From contig CM070875.1 of NCBI GenBank assembly GCA_036365515.1, forward strand, positions 2,329,001 through 2,393,000: a stretch of 64,000 bases of DNA. The letters run 5' to 3'. The notes under the pieces are model-generated. The model worked only from the letters and a program-made list of their open reading frames with translations, was not told where the DNA came from and made no database searches. Positions 14,101-23,833 of this stretch are shown piece by piece (position 1 is the first letter of the stretch; every line of letters begins with the position of its first letter). The translations under genes and the position numbers were made by a program. This DNA comes from Torymus aiolomorphi (Eukaryota; Arthropoda; Insecta; Hymenoptera; Torymidae).

Positions 14101-17100
14101 ACGGTGTACGAGTTTTTCTTTTTCTTTATAGTGCCAAGATTTCTACCACGAGTTTTTTTGTCCTACTTTAGATCCCATTAATAATAGCAACAACATCAAC
14201 AAAACAAAACAAAAACCATACGAATCTCGAGTTTTTTTCGTTTCGTGTTTTTTTTTCTTCGAAATTTTGTCACACCGTAGTCCTCCCTGTATCTGTATTA
14301 ACATGTGGAGAGAGGCCGTGTGCTGACAAATAAACACTGTTGTGAACTTTAATTTTGACGCTATTGAAATTTTGATTTTTGGTTTAACAAAAATGTATAT
14401 GTAAGAGAAAAAGGGAGAGAGGCGGGAGGTAATACGAGGTAATGTGAATTTTGCAGCGGTGCGAGCTCAGCCTCGCGAAGATTATCCTTAGGCCTTCCTC
14501 TCAGGCACACGGGACAAGCCTCCTTCGAATCTTCTGACGACGATCAAAAAAACCCGTCAGGCTCCCCCACGTCCCCTATAGCAGCTCCCGCTATACCCGC
14601 GGCAGCAGGTTCCTCCACTAGGTAAGTCCAATGCTTTTTCTTGCTTTTTATTACTTTTTATTATGATTATATTATGGTCAACTTTTAGAATGGTGGTTCA
14701 AATTTATCTAAAGTTATCTTTAATGCTTAAAAGTCTATATATGTGATATAGTCTAGCGTATAAAGACAATATGAAACAAAATTTGAAACGTCGAAATATT
14801 TGTTTCAAACAGATTTTGAAGAACGTGTTATAGATTTAGCATAGATTTTGTAGACCTCAAAAAGTTAAACTGATAAAATAGGTATGGCAATAGAAAAACT
14901 AAGAAAGGGTCACGCCTCCTGATAAAACTTCGGATTATATTTTTGGATGTAGAAATATGAAGAAAGCCGCAATATTCTGCACATTTTTATTGACATTTTT
15001 ATTGCAGGTTCTGCACATTTTTATTGACCAAATCTTGAAAAAAGTACGGTAACCATGCAATCTTGGAAAGTCTTAAATAATATAATTCCAAAAAAAGAAA
15101 ATAAAAGATTTACTTGCTTTTTTCAGAATTAAAAAATATTGATTTTCGTCAAAGTTATGACAGTTTAAAATTGAGCAAAGAAATGCACTAAAATATACAT
15201 GAAGGCGAACTACGAATTTTAGTGGTTTAACAGTGTATTTTTATTGCTCAATTTTAAACTTTCATAACATGGACGAAAATCAATATTTTTTAATTCTGAG
15301 AAAAGCAACTGAAAGCTTTTCTTCTGTAGTTTTTAATATTTTTTAAATTATATTTAATATTTTCCAGAATTGAATAATTACTGTTTTAAAAGAAGCCCTT
15401 TTTCAATATTTTTTCAAAACAAACGTAAAAATGTCGAGAACTTGAGTTTTTCGGAGCGTTAGGGTCTATAAATATTGCGGCTTTCTTCATATTTCTACAC
15501 CCAAAAATATATCCCAAAGTTTGACCTGAATCTGGGATTCAGAGGCCTGATCCACTCCTATACTTAATACCGAAAATACTAGTATTTAAAACGGCAATTA
15601 TTTTTCAAAACGTATTCTCTTTCTTACAACTTATCTAAAAAATGTACGCTCGTTCAAAAGGACATTAACTCCTTAACGCTAAACCGCCAATAAACCCAGA
15701 ACCTGATAACTTTTTGCATTTCATATTATAGCGCACTAAGAAACGAATAAACCCAAACTACCCCGGCGTTCCCTCAAACTTCGTACAAACTTCGCGCTCG
15801 CATTCTCGCATCGGGCGTTCCGCATTCCGTGCAATAAAACCACAATATTCGTTCCTCCACCCAACCATTCGCTCGCAAAGAAGTATAGAAAAGAATTATA
15901 TATACACCGCACGCGCGTTATACACTGCACGCCTCGACCTTGCGTCGCTGGAGAACCGCACGGGCGCGCTGAATATCAAAATCTGAAATCTAATCTCGAT
16001 GGAAAAGCCCATTTCTCGGGAGGGGGAGGTGGAGAGTAGGCAAATGGATTTCTGCTTAGATAGCACGAAATGCACTCGCCGGCGCGTCGGCATCGGCTGT
16101 GGGAGCCGTGCCAAGATCTTCGTGGCTCGCCTCGCGGCGCCGAGACAAAGCGGGACGCGCGCGGACAAATCTTGTTTCGCCGATTTCTCATTATGTCATC
16201 GTTGCTGGGCGACGGATTCCGCGCAGGGAGGGATTTGGGATTCTGAAAAGTAAGCAGTGGGAAGTAAAATCCCTGTTGCAGCTGTTTTGAGAGAGAATGT
16301 TTTTTTTTTATCGGGGGCAAAAAGTGGTATTACGGTGTAGAAGTGCGGAGGAATAATTACGGTTTGAGTTAACTGGGGTTTTAATTTTTCTCGAGAATAT
16401 CTGTTATTATCCATTATTCGTAGAAATTTAAGGACATTAAAATGAAAAGATTGAAATAATGTTATTACGCATACAGTTAAATATTGTCAGTTTTATGCAG
16501 TTTAAATGAAAATTATTGTAATGTAAAATATTTTTTATTCAAAATTACTCCATTATAACGTAAAATTTTTCATCTAATTGTTCGACGAATGATTACACTA
16601 TAAAGGGGTATTACAATAGATCTCAATTGCAACATGTAAAATAAATCAAATCAAGTATATTCTATTATCAGACTAGCTATATAGCAATCAGTCTAGCTCC
16701 TTAAAAATCCCAAACTTATAATGAACCAAAAAAAATGTGTTTTTTCCAGGGGGCAATACCTGCTGAAGCGTCGGCAGCTGTTTAAGTTTGGGATGCGGGG
16801 GAGCGAAGCCGGATGCTTCACTTGGCCTCGCGGCGTCGCCGTCGGTCCTGACAATTCCATCGTCGTGGCCGACAGCTCCAACCATCGCGTTCAAGTAAGT
16901 TTCCCACCACCCCCTTCCTATATACTCTCCTGTGAACTTTAGCACTAAACTAATCAACCGCGCACGTTCAACGATGTTCCCGCAGGTTTTCGACGGAAAC
17001 GGCAACTTCATGAGAGAGTTCGGCTCGTACGGCAGCGGCGAGGGCGAGTTCGACTGTCTCGCCGGTGTGGCAGTCAACCGCATCGGTCAGTTCATCATCG

Positions 17101-17699
17101 CCGACCGTTACAACCATCGCATACAAGTCTTCGACCCGAGCGGCCGATTCCTGCGAGCCTTCGGGTTCCAGGGAACAGCCGACGGCCGGTTCAACTACCC
17201 GTGGGGTATCACCACCGACGCCCTGGGCTTCATCTACGTCTGCGACAAGGAGAACCATCGCGTCCAAGTCTTCCAATCGGACGGCACCTTCGTCGGCAAA
17301 TTCGGTAGCTGTGGCTCGGGTCGCGGTCAGCTCGAACATCCGCACTACATCGCGGTGAGCAGCACGAATCGCGTGATCGTCAGCGACAGCAACAACCATC
17401 GGGTGCAGATATTCGATGTTAACGGACGCGTGCTGACGGCCTTTGGCAGCGAGGGCTCAGACGAGGGACAGTTCAAGTTCCCCAGAGGTGTGGCAGTGGA
17501 CGACCAGGGATACATCGTCGTCGCGGACTCGGGCAACAACCGCATACAGATCTTCACGCCCGAGGGCGCGTTCTTGAGGGCCTTTGGCCAGTGGGGATGC
17601 GGCGACGGCGAGTTCAAGGGGCTGGAAGGCGTGGCGGTCACGTCCACTGGGAATATCGTCGTTTGCGACAGGGAGAATCACAGGGTTCAGGTGTTCTGA
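1915..17699 (+). CDS. tn: thin/abba-like TRIM-NHL protein (RING finger protein nhl-1 group), gene overview, 5' end missing
   Basis: This entry spans all exons of the left gene. The diagnostic part is the C-terminal propeller of six NHL repeats, whose last blade ends at the stop codon with the sequence CDRENHRVQVF. The first exon carries RQVTEDDEISRIKKQNK, which I recall as resembling the linker of insect Thin. Family knowledge: Thin/TRIM32 is a TRIM E3 ubiquitin-ligase-type protein with an N-terminal RING and a C-terminal NHL domain, needed for muscle sarcomere maintenance in flies. No RING, B-box or coiled coil is visible, so those exons should lie upstream of the window. The NHL-bearing chain 1915-2156, 6915-6995, 11345-11899, 13668-13730, 14457-14621, 16750-16894 and 16986-17699 sums to 1965 nt, exactly 655 codons including the stop. 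NHL-family membership is near certain. The tn orthology is likely but was not tested. Confidence 0.8.
2157..2931 (+). other. Intron between exons A and B
   Basis: AT-rich sequence with no supported exon. It ends in TTTGCTTTTGCAG, a good acceptor. Confidence 0.55.
2932..3197 (+). CDS. tn: tn-like exon B: Ser/Thr-rich, short-branch isoform
   Basis: The acceptor TTTTGCAG ends at 2931 and the donor GCAG|GTAAC follows 3197. The exon takes one base to complete a codon and leaves one base over, 88 codons in between. The peptide begins RRTSTDVHAPGGRSASSESS and later contains TFTTEEVKQKYLSRAPQ and a Ser/Thr/Asn-rich stretch, probably disordered. Because it exits in phase 1, the only visible acceptor that keeps the frame is that of exon C at 3822. 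The B-C pair therefore looks like one alternative 3' branch rather than part of the NHL chain. Confidence 0.65.
3198..3821 (+). other. Intron between exons B and C
   Basis: AT-rich. It ends with CTTTCTGCCGGCCAG before exon C. No other exon is supported. Confidence 0.55.
3822..4369 (+). CDS. tn: tn-like exon C: terminal exon of the Ser/Glu-rich isoform
   Basis: The exon starts after CCGGCCAG (3821). Its first two bases complete the glycine codon left open by exon B, and the frame stays open for 181 codons to a TGA at 4367-4369. The peptide is Pro-rich, then strongly acidic/Ser-rich (KKNEEEDEDETSSSSEETES), then polar. It ends with a basic stretch, KSSKAKNFRKAAGRIC, and the C-terminus VGVLQQLFD. 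No catalytic domain is visible. It lacks the NHL propeller, so this transcript would encode a TRIM protein without its substrate-binding blade domain. The frame-exact B-C junction argues that it is real coding sequence, but there is no transcript evidence. Confidence 0.65.
4370..6914 (+). other. Putative 3' UTR of exon-C isoform, then intron
   Basis: The sequence is AT-rich with no coding potential. Several AATAAA motifs occur, e.g. 6172-6177, which would give a 3' UTR of about 1.8 kb. From about 6640 the sequence leads to a pyrimidine-rich tract and CTCTGCACAG at 6914, the acceptor of exon D. Confidence 0.5.
6172..6177 (+). terminator. Candidate poly(A) signal for the exon-C isoform
   Basis: AATAAA lies about 1.8 kb after the stop codon at 4369. 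It is one of several such motifs in an AT-rich region, so the choice is weak. Confidence 0.3.
6915..6995 (+). CDS. tn: tn-like exon D, short form (27-codon cassette)
   Basis: Acceptor CTCTGCACAG ends at 6914. A possible donor AGCAG|GTTCGT follows 6995. The short form is 81 nt, enters and leaves in phase 2, and so can be spliced between exon A and exon E without shifting frame. Its peptide YGTPRVSPAQSV ends with GGYTS. With exon E the junction would read TSR-FLNKS. The unspliced continuation reads TSR-FVTND, so the exon and its extension share the same first residues after the site. The donor has T at +3, which is suboptimal, so use of the short form is an inference. Confidence 0.45.
6915..8433 (+). 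CDS. tn: tn-like exon D, long form: acidic disordered tail with C-terminal hydrophobic segment
   Basis: If the donor at 6996 is ignored, the frame stays open to a TGA at 8431-8433, giving 505 residues. The first third is Ser/Asp-rich, including an HDHDD tract. The middle is Asn/Asp-rich, then Glu/Ser-rich (SESESEEEDD). Near the end there is a run of Asp/Glu and the repeated motif WSIGDNGWVVI. The last 18 or so residues, TTVFCVSVLCCSVLINLF, are hydrophobic and lie right at the C-terminus, as in a tail-anchored membrane protein. A GC-rich, strongly biased frame of this length with no stop is unlikely by chance. The frame is that of exon A. It may be an alternative terminal exon of the TRIM-NHL gene or a retained-intron product. 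The role of the acidic tail is unknown. Confidence 0.65.
8434..11344 (+). other. Putative 3' UTR of exon-D isoform, then intron
   Basis: AT-rich, no recognised coding sequence. AATAAA occurs at 8438-8443 (too close to the stop to act alone) and at 9416-9421. The right end becomes pyrimidine-rich and ends with CACGTTTTTCAG before exon E. Confidence 0.5.
11345..11899 (+). CDS. tn: tn-like exon E: Ser/Arg-rich linker
   Basis: Acceptor GTTTTTCAG ends at 11344. Donor CGAG|GTAACA follows 11899. The exon is 555 nt, phase 2 in and out. The peptide begins FLNKSRSQAAMGNQ, then a Thr/Ser/Pro-rich stretch, then SRYAALKERRQRLARSRSSH, and two RSRS-type motifs (ARSRSSHNF and ARSRSTHAL). It ends with WARYLKNKYGNRTAKDK and SSR. 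It is a polar, probably disordered linker with basic Arg/Ser clusters, some of which look like phosphorylation or 14-3-3-type sites (inference). The phase symmetry lets it join exon A, D-short, or the duplicated exons. Confidence 0.75.
11900..13406 (+). other. Intron
   Basis: AT-rich with no supported exon. It ends with TATTTCGTTCTAG before the first of two duplicated exons. Confidence 0.55.
13407..13472 (+). CDS. tn: tn-like exon F1 (first copy of a duplicated mini-exon)
   Basis: 66 nt between TTCGTTCTAG and the donor GCGG|GTAAGG, phase 2 in and out. The peptide is RLEDKINAVANSLKENKYRAG (first residue shared with the preceding exon). It is an amphipathic, helix-like 21-22 residue insert just before the Ser-rich linker and propeller. 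It is closely related to exon F2 200 bp downstream. The flanking intron bases are similar too, so this is a recent tandem exon duplication. Either copy, both or neither keeps the frame. Confidence 0.7.
13668..13730 (+). CDS. tn: tn-like exon F2 (second copy of the duplicated mini-exon)
   Basis: 63 nt between TTCGTTTCTAG and the donor GTGG|GTAAGA, phase 2 in and out. The peptide is RLGDKMNAVSNSLNDNKYRV. It differs from F1 mainly at E/G, I/M, A/S, KE/ND and A/V, with the core NAV.NSL..NKYR kept. Mutually exclusive use is the simplest model, but both could be included without a frameshift. Confidence 0.7.
13731..14456 (+). other. Intron
   Basis: AT-rich, no supported exon. It ends with GTGAATTTTGCAG before exon G. 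Confidence 0.55.
14457..14621 (+). CDS. tn: tn-like exon G: Ser/Pro-rich linker before the propeller
   Basis: Acceptor AATTTTGCAG ends at 14456. Donor CTAG|GTAAGT follows 14621, which is close to consensus. It is 165 nt, phase 2 in and out. The peptide begins GASSASRRLSLGLPLRHTGQ, then ASFESSDDDQKNPSGSP and an Ala/Pro-rich end. The RRLSL sequence resembles a basophilic kinase site (inference). It joins in frame to the first NHL exon. Confidence 0.72.
14622..16749 (+). other. Intron carrying a foldback element
   Basis: It contains the long inverted repeat at about 14906-15556, annotated separately. A GC-rich patch at 15750-16260 has small open frames on both strands, but none shows a splice-compatible domain. 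It ends with GTGTTTTTTCCAG before exon H. Confidence 0.55.
14906..15556. repeat. Foldback (palindromic) MITE-like element, about 650 bp
   Basis: The two halves are inverted copies of each other. The left half has GTAGAAATATGAAGAAAGCC near 14948 and AGAATTAAAAAATATTGATT near 15125. The right half carries their complements near 15480-15500 and 15280-15297. The centre is near 15215. No transposase frame is present, so it is a non-autonomous DNA element or an intronic foldback. Confidence 0.65.
16750..16894 (+). CDS. tn: tn-like exon H: first NHL blade
   Basis: Acceptor TTTTTTCCAG ends at 16749. Donor TCAA|GTAAGT follows 16894. The exon takes one base in and leaves phase 0. The peptide starts GQYLLKRRQLFKFGMRG and continues through WPRGVAVGPDNSIVVADSSN to HRVQ, a typical NHL repeat: an FG turn, a PxGVAV strand, an IVVAD strand and NHRVQVF. 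The blade is completed by VF at the start of the next exon, so the intron cuts inside the repeat. Confidence 0.9.
16986..17699 (+). CDS. tn: tn-like exon I: NHL blades 2-6 and stop
   Basis: The exon starts after ATGTTCCCGCAG (16985) and ends with TGA at 17697-17699. It is 237 residues. It holds five more NHL repeats, recognised by the series LAGVAV, YPWGITT, PHYIAVS, FPRGVAV and LEGVAV, each followed by an (I/V)xVxD strand and N(H/N)R(V/I)Q(V/I)F. With exon H this makes six blades, the standard NHL propeller, ending at the C-terminus with NHRVQVF. NHL propellers bind protein or RNA. In the TRIM32/Thin group they recruit substrates or partners at the sarcomere or cytoplasm (family knowledge). 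High similarity between blades and complete open frame make this the surest coding part of the gene. Confidence 0.95.
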   Translation, partial: VFDGNGNFMREFGSYGSGEGEFDCLAGVAVNRIGQFIIADRYNHRIQVFDPSGRFLRAFGFQGTADGRFNYPWGITTDALGFIYVCDKENHRVQVFQSDGTFVGKFGSCGSGRGQLEHPHYIAVSSTNRVIVSDSNNHRVQIFDVNGRVLTAFGSEGSDEGQFKFPRGVAVDDQGYIVVADSGNNRIQIFTPEGAFLRAFGQWGCGDGEFKGLEGVAVTSTGNIVVCDRENHRVQVF

Positions 17700-18445
17700 T
17701 GATCGGTCGTGATGTTTATGGTGCTAAAGGTTTTGTCTATACGATGGTGCTAGCTTGTGCTCTCTACCTCTGCCGGGTTTTTTTTCTATCACCAACACTA
17801 TTACTATATATTGTTATTTATTATATTGCTCTTCGTTCGAGGGTGGCCTGTAGTCGAGATGCCGTCGTCGTGTGCCTTATAGTATCCGATATGTCTGAAA
17901 GCAGATGGTTCTCGGTGGCTGTAAGAGGGAGACGTAAGAATTCTGTAGCAGAGGAGTTGTTATACACCATGTGTTTTTTTTTTTTTTTTTTTTTTTTTTT
18001 ATTAGACGATGGAAATTTATTTATGCTTTGAAGGTGAGATATACTTTGACTGTAGGCCCTTTGAGATTATGAAAATTGTATATGAATTAGGTTTGTAAAA
18101 GTTATAAAAAAGAAAAAAGAAAAATGAAAGGGAATTATTGTAATAACCTGATGAGGCGTTCGTACGTGAGGTTTTTCTTCTGTTCTGTCGAAAAAACTTG
18201 ACTTTGTTTCTTCAATTTGATTTAATGGTTTTTTTTTTTTTTGTTTTATCTTTTGGTATAATTTTGATGTGAATATATATATTTAAAAAAATGAAAGAAT
18301 CATAATGTGAGGAATCGCCTAAGCAATGCGCACATGCATGTTCGCAAGACAATAATACACACAAGTAACTTAATTTAATTTGTACTTGAGGAATGACGAC
18401 ACTTCGTTTGTACTGTTTGTATGCTTTAAATAAATCGTTGCGGGA
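17700..18445 (+). other. tn: 3' UTR of the NHL isoform
   Basis: U-rich sequence after the stop, with a T27 run at 17974-18000. It extends to the poly(A) signal at 18429-18434. No open frame of interest. Confidence 0.6.
18429..18434 (+). terminator. tn: Candidate poly(A) signal of the NHL isoform
   Basis: AATAAA is followed within 30 bases by the GT-rich sequence GAGAGGTTGTGGTTTATT, the usual downstream element. Confidence 0.5.
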
Positions 18446-19461
18446 GAGGTTGTGGTTTATTTATTGTCTTACCTTCTCACGATCCGACGTCCTTAAAATA
18501 CCACATGAAAACATACAATAGCAAAATGTTAAAGATAAATTTGTTATCTTATGAACAATTTTCGATGTAAACCATAAATTTTATAAAATGAAGACATATT
18601 ATTTATACAATTATAAAACCTATCATTGAAAACTTAAATACATAATTGAAACGTTTTTGTTTTAGTAAGATTATTCTACGGTTTCGAATTTTGAGTAAAT
18701 TGTATAAGAATGATTGGTTTTATTGGATATACCTGAATGAAGTTTGACAATTTCAAAATATTACTTTAATTCGAAATCATAGATATTTAAAATCTCTAAT
18801 CATATCAACTGATTTTATCTGATAAATTCAAAAAATTAACTTATATAAAAGGTTGAACTTTCGAGTTTTGAGAAACCACTCTTCAGTAAATGTGAAAAAT
18901 ATATAATAAATAAAAAAAAAAAGAAACTTTTACAAATAAAATCTGGATCAAACAGGAACCTTCAACAAAGAGGGGAAAACTGAGGACAGAGCGGTTGATA
19001 GGTCGTCGAAACAAAAGGTAAATGAGTCAATAAATATATAATTTATTAAATGCAATGATGAAATGGTGTAACAATGGGGGCGCCGGACGCGCACGGCGAC
19101 TTCTCAGCGGAAGGGGGACGATCGCCGCACTCTCATTTCTCTCTTATACAATATAATATATAATTAATTAATATATAATCAGCGAAAAGAACGAGAGAGG
19201 GGGCGCGCGACCGCGAAGGGGTAAATTTGCCGCGCGCGCCCCCCTCGACGTCGTTATATGTGTATATCATGAGCGTGTGTATGTGTATGTGTGTTGTATA
19301 AGTATCACCTTCTTCTCCTCCTCCTCCTCTGTGTACGTGTGTCTCTCCTCTTTCTCTCTCGTATGGGTGAGTGTGAGTGTCCGAGCGACCCCCGGATCGG
19401 AAATATATAGATAAAATATTTTCGTTATTTACAATATTAGTTCAACGTTAGTCGTTTAATA

Positions 19462-19502
<41 letters not shown>

Positions 19503-19503
19503 G
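19462..19503. repeat. (AAT)n microsatellite
   Basis: About 14 units of AAT. A second shorter AAT run lies at 20581-20612. Confidence 0.95.
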
Positions 19504-20579
19504 AAATAGTGGTAATAGTACTTTTTTTGGTTGTTATTCCCTTTTCAATAATCATTACTCCAGTAATTAATTTGTAATTTTCATCTTGTCGCTGGTTCTT
19601 TGTTTTTTCTCCTAATGAAATTTTCGTAATTGAATATTAATAAAGGTTCGTAACGAACGGTTTTTGTTTTTGTTTTTTCTTACGTTTGCGATAATAAAAA
19701 TATTAAAAGAGATGGAGCGTTAGTACTCGTACTTTTTTTTATACTCGCTTACAATTCGATTTTTTAAAGTTTCTGTTTATTTGTTTTTAGCACTATAGAA
19801 AGTAGCGCGTTACAAGTGATTTATAGGTGACGATACGCGCGCGCCGGGTTTCGCATCGACCTTCGAATTTCGATTCTTTATTCATTTTTTCTTCGTCGTT
19901 TGTATTCGCCTCGGCTTCCTCATAGAGGAAGCTTCGCATATACCCCGAAACTCGCGTTTCATTTCACTCGCAGCTTCGGGGCTCACATAGTTTTTTGACA
20001 ATTAGTATAGGATTTGTACAGAAATTTCTTTCGTTCTTTTTTTTTAAATGCGAAAGTTTATAATTGTTTGTGTCTTTATACAACGTTGGGAGGCTTTCAC
20101 TTGGCGGAAAACCGATGCGAAGGGGCGACGCGTGTCGAAGCGTGAAGTGTCGAAACGGTCGCAAACGATTTTTTTCTTTGATTCACATGATTATAGACTC
20201 TTTTCGTTTATCCTCGAGTACAAAAAGAAAGACAGCGCGTACGTCGATTTCGGGGGTTTTTCGAATTGTTTTTTTTTCTCCTCGCGTTTGACTTTCTCCA
20301 CTCAAGGCTATACTGTCTCTCGCCGTTTCTCTTCTCTTTTGATGCGAATCCCTTTTTGTGTTTAATACGAAAAGAGTGCGAACGGGGCTTTTCTCGTCTC
20401 TCCCTCCCCGCGGATGACTCGAAGACTTCGGAGACACAAAACCGGACGCGAGCGGACGGACAAGCGGATGTGAAAGGGGTTTCGGAACGACGAGTTTCTC
20501 TATTCGTCTCGACGATTTCGACACTTCGTGCGGATGCGCGAGTCATCTCGTTAATTTTTTTATGCATTCTCTGTTATAC

Positions 20580-20612
<33 letters not shown>

Positions 20613-22671
20613 TTCTTTGAGACTGGGCATTGGAGAATTTGAGAATTCTAGCGAGAATTAATCCATTTGGTTTATTTTTTTCTTTATTTTCTCTCTGTTC
20701 TGACTCGAAGAAGTAGTGTAAATATAGTCGATCTCTACGGTATTTGTTTTTTTTTCTTATTATCTCTCAATCTACAGTTCCTCTCTGATTCTAAAAAGTT
20801 TAGTTTGAAAAGATGAAATATACGTTTTGCTCCTAGCTTTTTCTTCCTTCCCTCTGTCCTTTAATTAATCGGATTCTCTCGCTTCCCTATAGAGTTTGAA
20901 AAATCCATGTATATGTCTGTTTCGCGGTCGCTCGACTTCGCATGACATTTCCACACCCTCGTTCTCTCTCTTTTTCTACCAGCCCCTCGAGTTCGAGCCT
21001 TTTCCTGCTAAATCCCTGGCGTTTACGTTAGATATTTATATATAAGTCGAGCTGTAATAAAATCTGATCTCTTTTGTTTTTTTTTTATATAATTAATCAT
21101 TTAATTAGTAATTAAAGTGGCAGCAGTTAGGCCATGCGGCTCCTATCATCTAGTCGTCTTTGACTCTTGGCTTTCTTAAGTAGATTTAAAAATTCATTTT
21201 TTTTCTCTCCCTGTTTATCTCTTAGTTAAATTTTATACGAGTTGGAGAATAATTTGCATTTACGTGTGTGTGTGTCATTTTTTTTGTATTATTTTGGAAT
21301 TAGTTGCAAGTCAAAGTGACTTCTTTTAAAAGTATGCATCTTTGAAGCGCCTACCCTAGCGATTTTTTTTTTGGTAAATCTCGTCCATATATATTTTCTC
21401 TCCTCATTTTCTGTTTAAATGTTGAATGGGCCTTTCACTCTGTATACAACTCCGTTGAAATCCCAAACCTTATATCTCTATCTCTCCCTCCCGCTATCTC
21501 TGCCATTCCTATCTCATCTAGCTTTTCACTATGCGGTAGGATAATGCGTTTATTTATCATTACATGCGACTGAAGTTTATTCGGGAAAACTATATCATTT
21601 TTCAATCATTTATCTCGTTTTCTTCCTCGCTCTTGCTCTCTGTCTCTCGTTCTTTCTTTCTTTGTCCGCGCGCTAACCGAGCGCGACTCCGACTTCGGCT
21701 TGCGGTTGAAAAATACTGCGTTATAATTAATTATTCTTTTATTAAGTCTCGAAAAGATGACGGTAATCTCTCGCCTCTATGTTTTATTTCTGTTTAATTA
21801 CTAAAAGTCGGGCTTCATTTATGATTTAATCCTAAAAAGTCTCGCGAGCCGGAGCTGCGAGTGGCTTCGTTCGTTTTTTTATTTTCTTCTTCGTCACGTG
21901 TGTAAAATTTATAAAAGATTTTGATAAAAAAATTCTGTGTATGTGTGTCTGTGAGAGTGAACTATATCTTGTACACTTTTTTTTCCTCTGACTCGAATTT
22001 TTTTTTTTATTCATATAATAGATTAGACGTCAAGTGAACGTACATATTGCATAATAAAAATGCATGCGCTATGAGATTGAGTTATACCGAGATTCGAAGG
22101 ACGTGATAAAAATATAATTTTTTCTTCTTCCTTTTTTCTTTTTTTCTGACTTTTTTTTTTAAATCGTTAAAATTCATATCCAGCGAAAGCCTTAGCCATC
22201 CGCAGCGCCAGCAAGAGAAAAACCGGCCAGCCTTTTTCCTTCCTGGCATTACTTTTTGTAAAATCGCTAAATTCTCGTTAATAGATTCTTAATTATGCAA
22301 TAAGCAAAAATATGATAATATGATATAATAATAGTTCGTATGTAATAGTAACTATGCCTTTGCTCACCTCGTATTTTTTTAAGTATCAATAGGATCGAGA
22401 TTGATCAATTAATTAATTAACAATGATTGAAAGTTTCATTTTTTTACGTTTACCCTCGCTCTCCTACTCATCTCTTACGTAATTTTTGTTTAACCTTTCA
22501 CTCTTTTTTTGTAACTTTCTCGCGCATTCTCTAGTTCTCTCAATTTTTCTCTTTATGTATAAGTAACTAATAAAATCTTTAAGCTTAGTGGCATGAAAAT
22601 GCTCGTTGGAATTGACTCGTGTGTACAATATTACATTTTTTTGCACTTGCGCGCCCCTCGTGTTTACCACT

Positions 22672-22882
<211 letters not shown>

Positions 22883-23736
22883 CTCAACGGAAAATTAAAT
22901 ACAAAAACTTTTCGCAAAGTATCGTCGTTTAATTGCGCCGATTTTATTGCCTCTCCCCCTTTTATCTTTCATGATCGCTACATATTTAACGAGCGCGCGA
23001 ATGAGTAACCGGCGCCAATAAAAATAATTCGCCCTCTGCCGAGCCTCGAGACTGCCAAAAAATTCCATCAAATCATCTTGACCCGCTGCCAGATTACTTC
23101 CGGCCGAGGAGAAGAGAGGCTTTGCATTTTTTTTCTTCCTACCGCGCTGATATACCGGCAAAGCGCGTACGTGACATTGATCTATGAAACGAAGTTTTTG
23201 TCGTAAACCCTTCCAATTCACGAGATTAAGAACAAGATATTGCGAAATACAAAAAAAAATTGATTAGCCCGCGAGAGAGTATTTTAGTATTCTAAAAGCT
23301 TCGTTTTCTTTAAATTGAAATCCAAACCTAAATTAACGATCCATCAAACTGTCTTATCCGTTATACATACGCCTTTAGAAAATTAATCAAATATAAAATT
23401 TTTGTCTTTACATTGCTATCGTCGAGTATATAAATCTGATTGTTTCGTTACTTTGTACACGTTCCAACCGTATCAATTCAATCATCTTCCTTTCTCTTTT
23501 TTATTTACAAACTAAGCATACCTTGCTCCCGCGCCTACGGGTGTAATAACAAAAGTGCACGAAATCTGGCGATTTCTCAGAACCGTGAGGTAATCTCGAA
23601 GCGAGCTCGTGAGCCAGACGGCAAACACGAGGAGGCGGCACATCACCGAATTTGTTTCCAGCCTGTCCAGAGAGTTCGGCCACCCCCCAAGCCCCATTTT
23701 CTCCTTTTCTCATTCTCTCTCTTTCTTTCTTGCTAA

Positions 23737-23738
<2 letters not shown>

Positions 23739-23831
<93 letters not shown>
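23739..23831. repeat. (CT)n microsatellite
   Basis: An uninterrupted CT run of about 46 units, preceded by an imperfect CTTT/CTCT-rich leader. Confidence 0.98.

Positions 23832-23833
<2 letters not shown>

Noticed and set aside
15896..16320. GC-rich patch with frames on both strands in a tn intron
   Set aside because: No domain, no phase-2 splice pair, and it lies in the intron between exons G and H, which join directly in frame.
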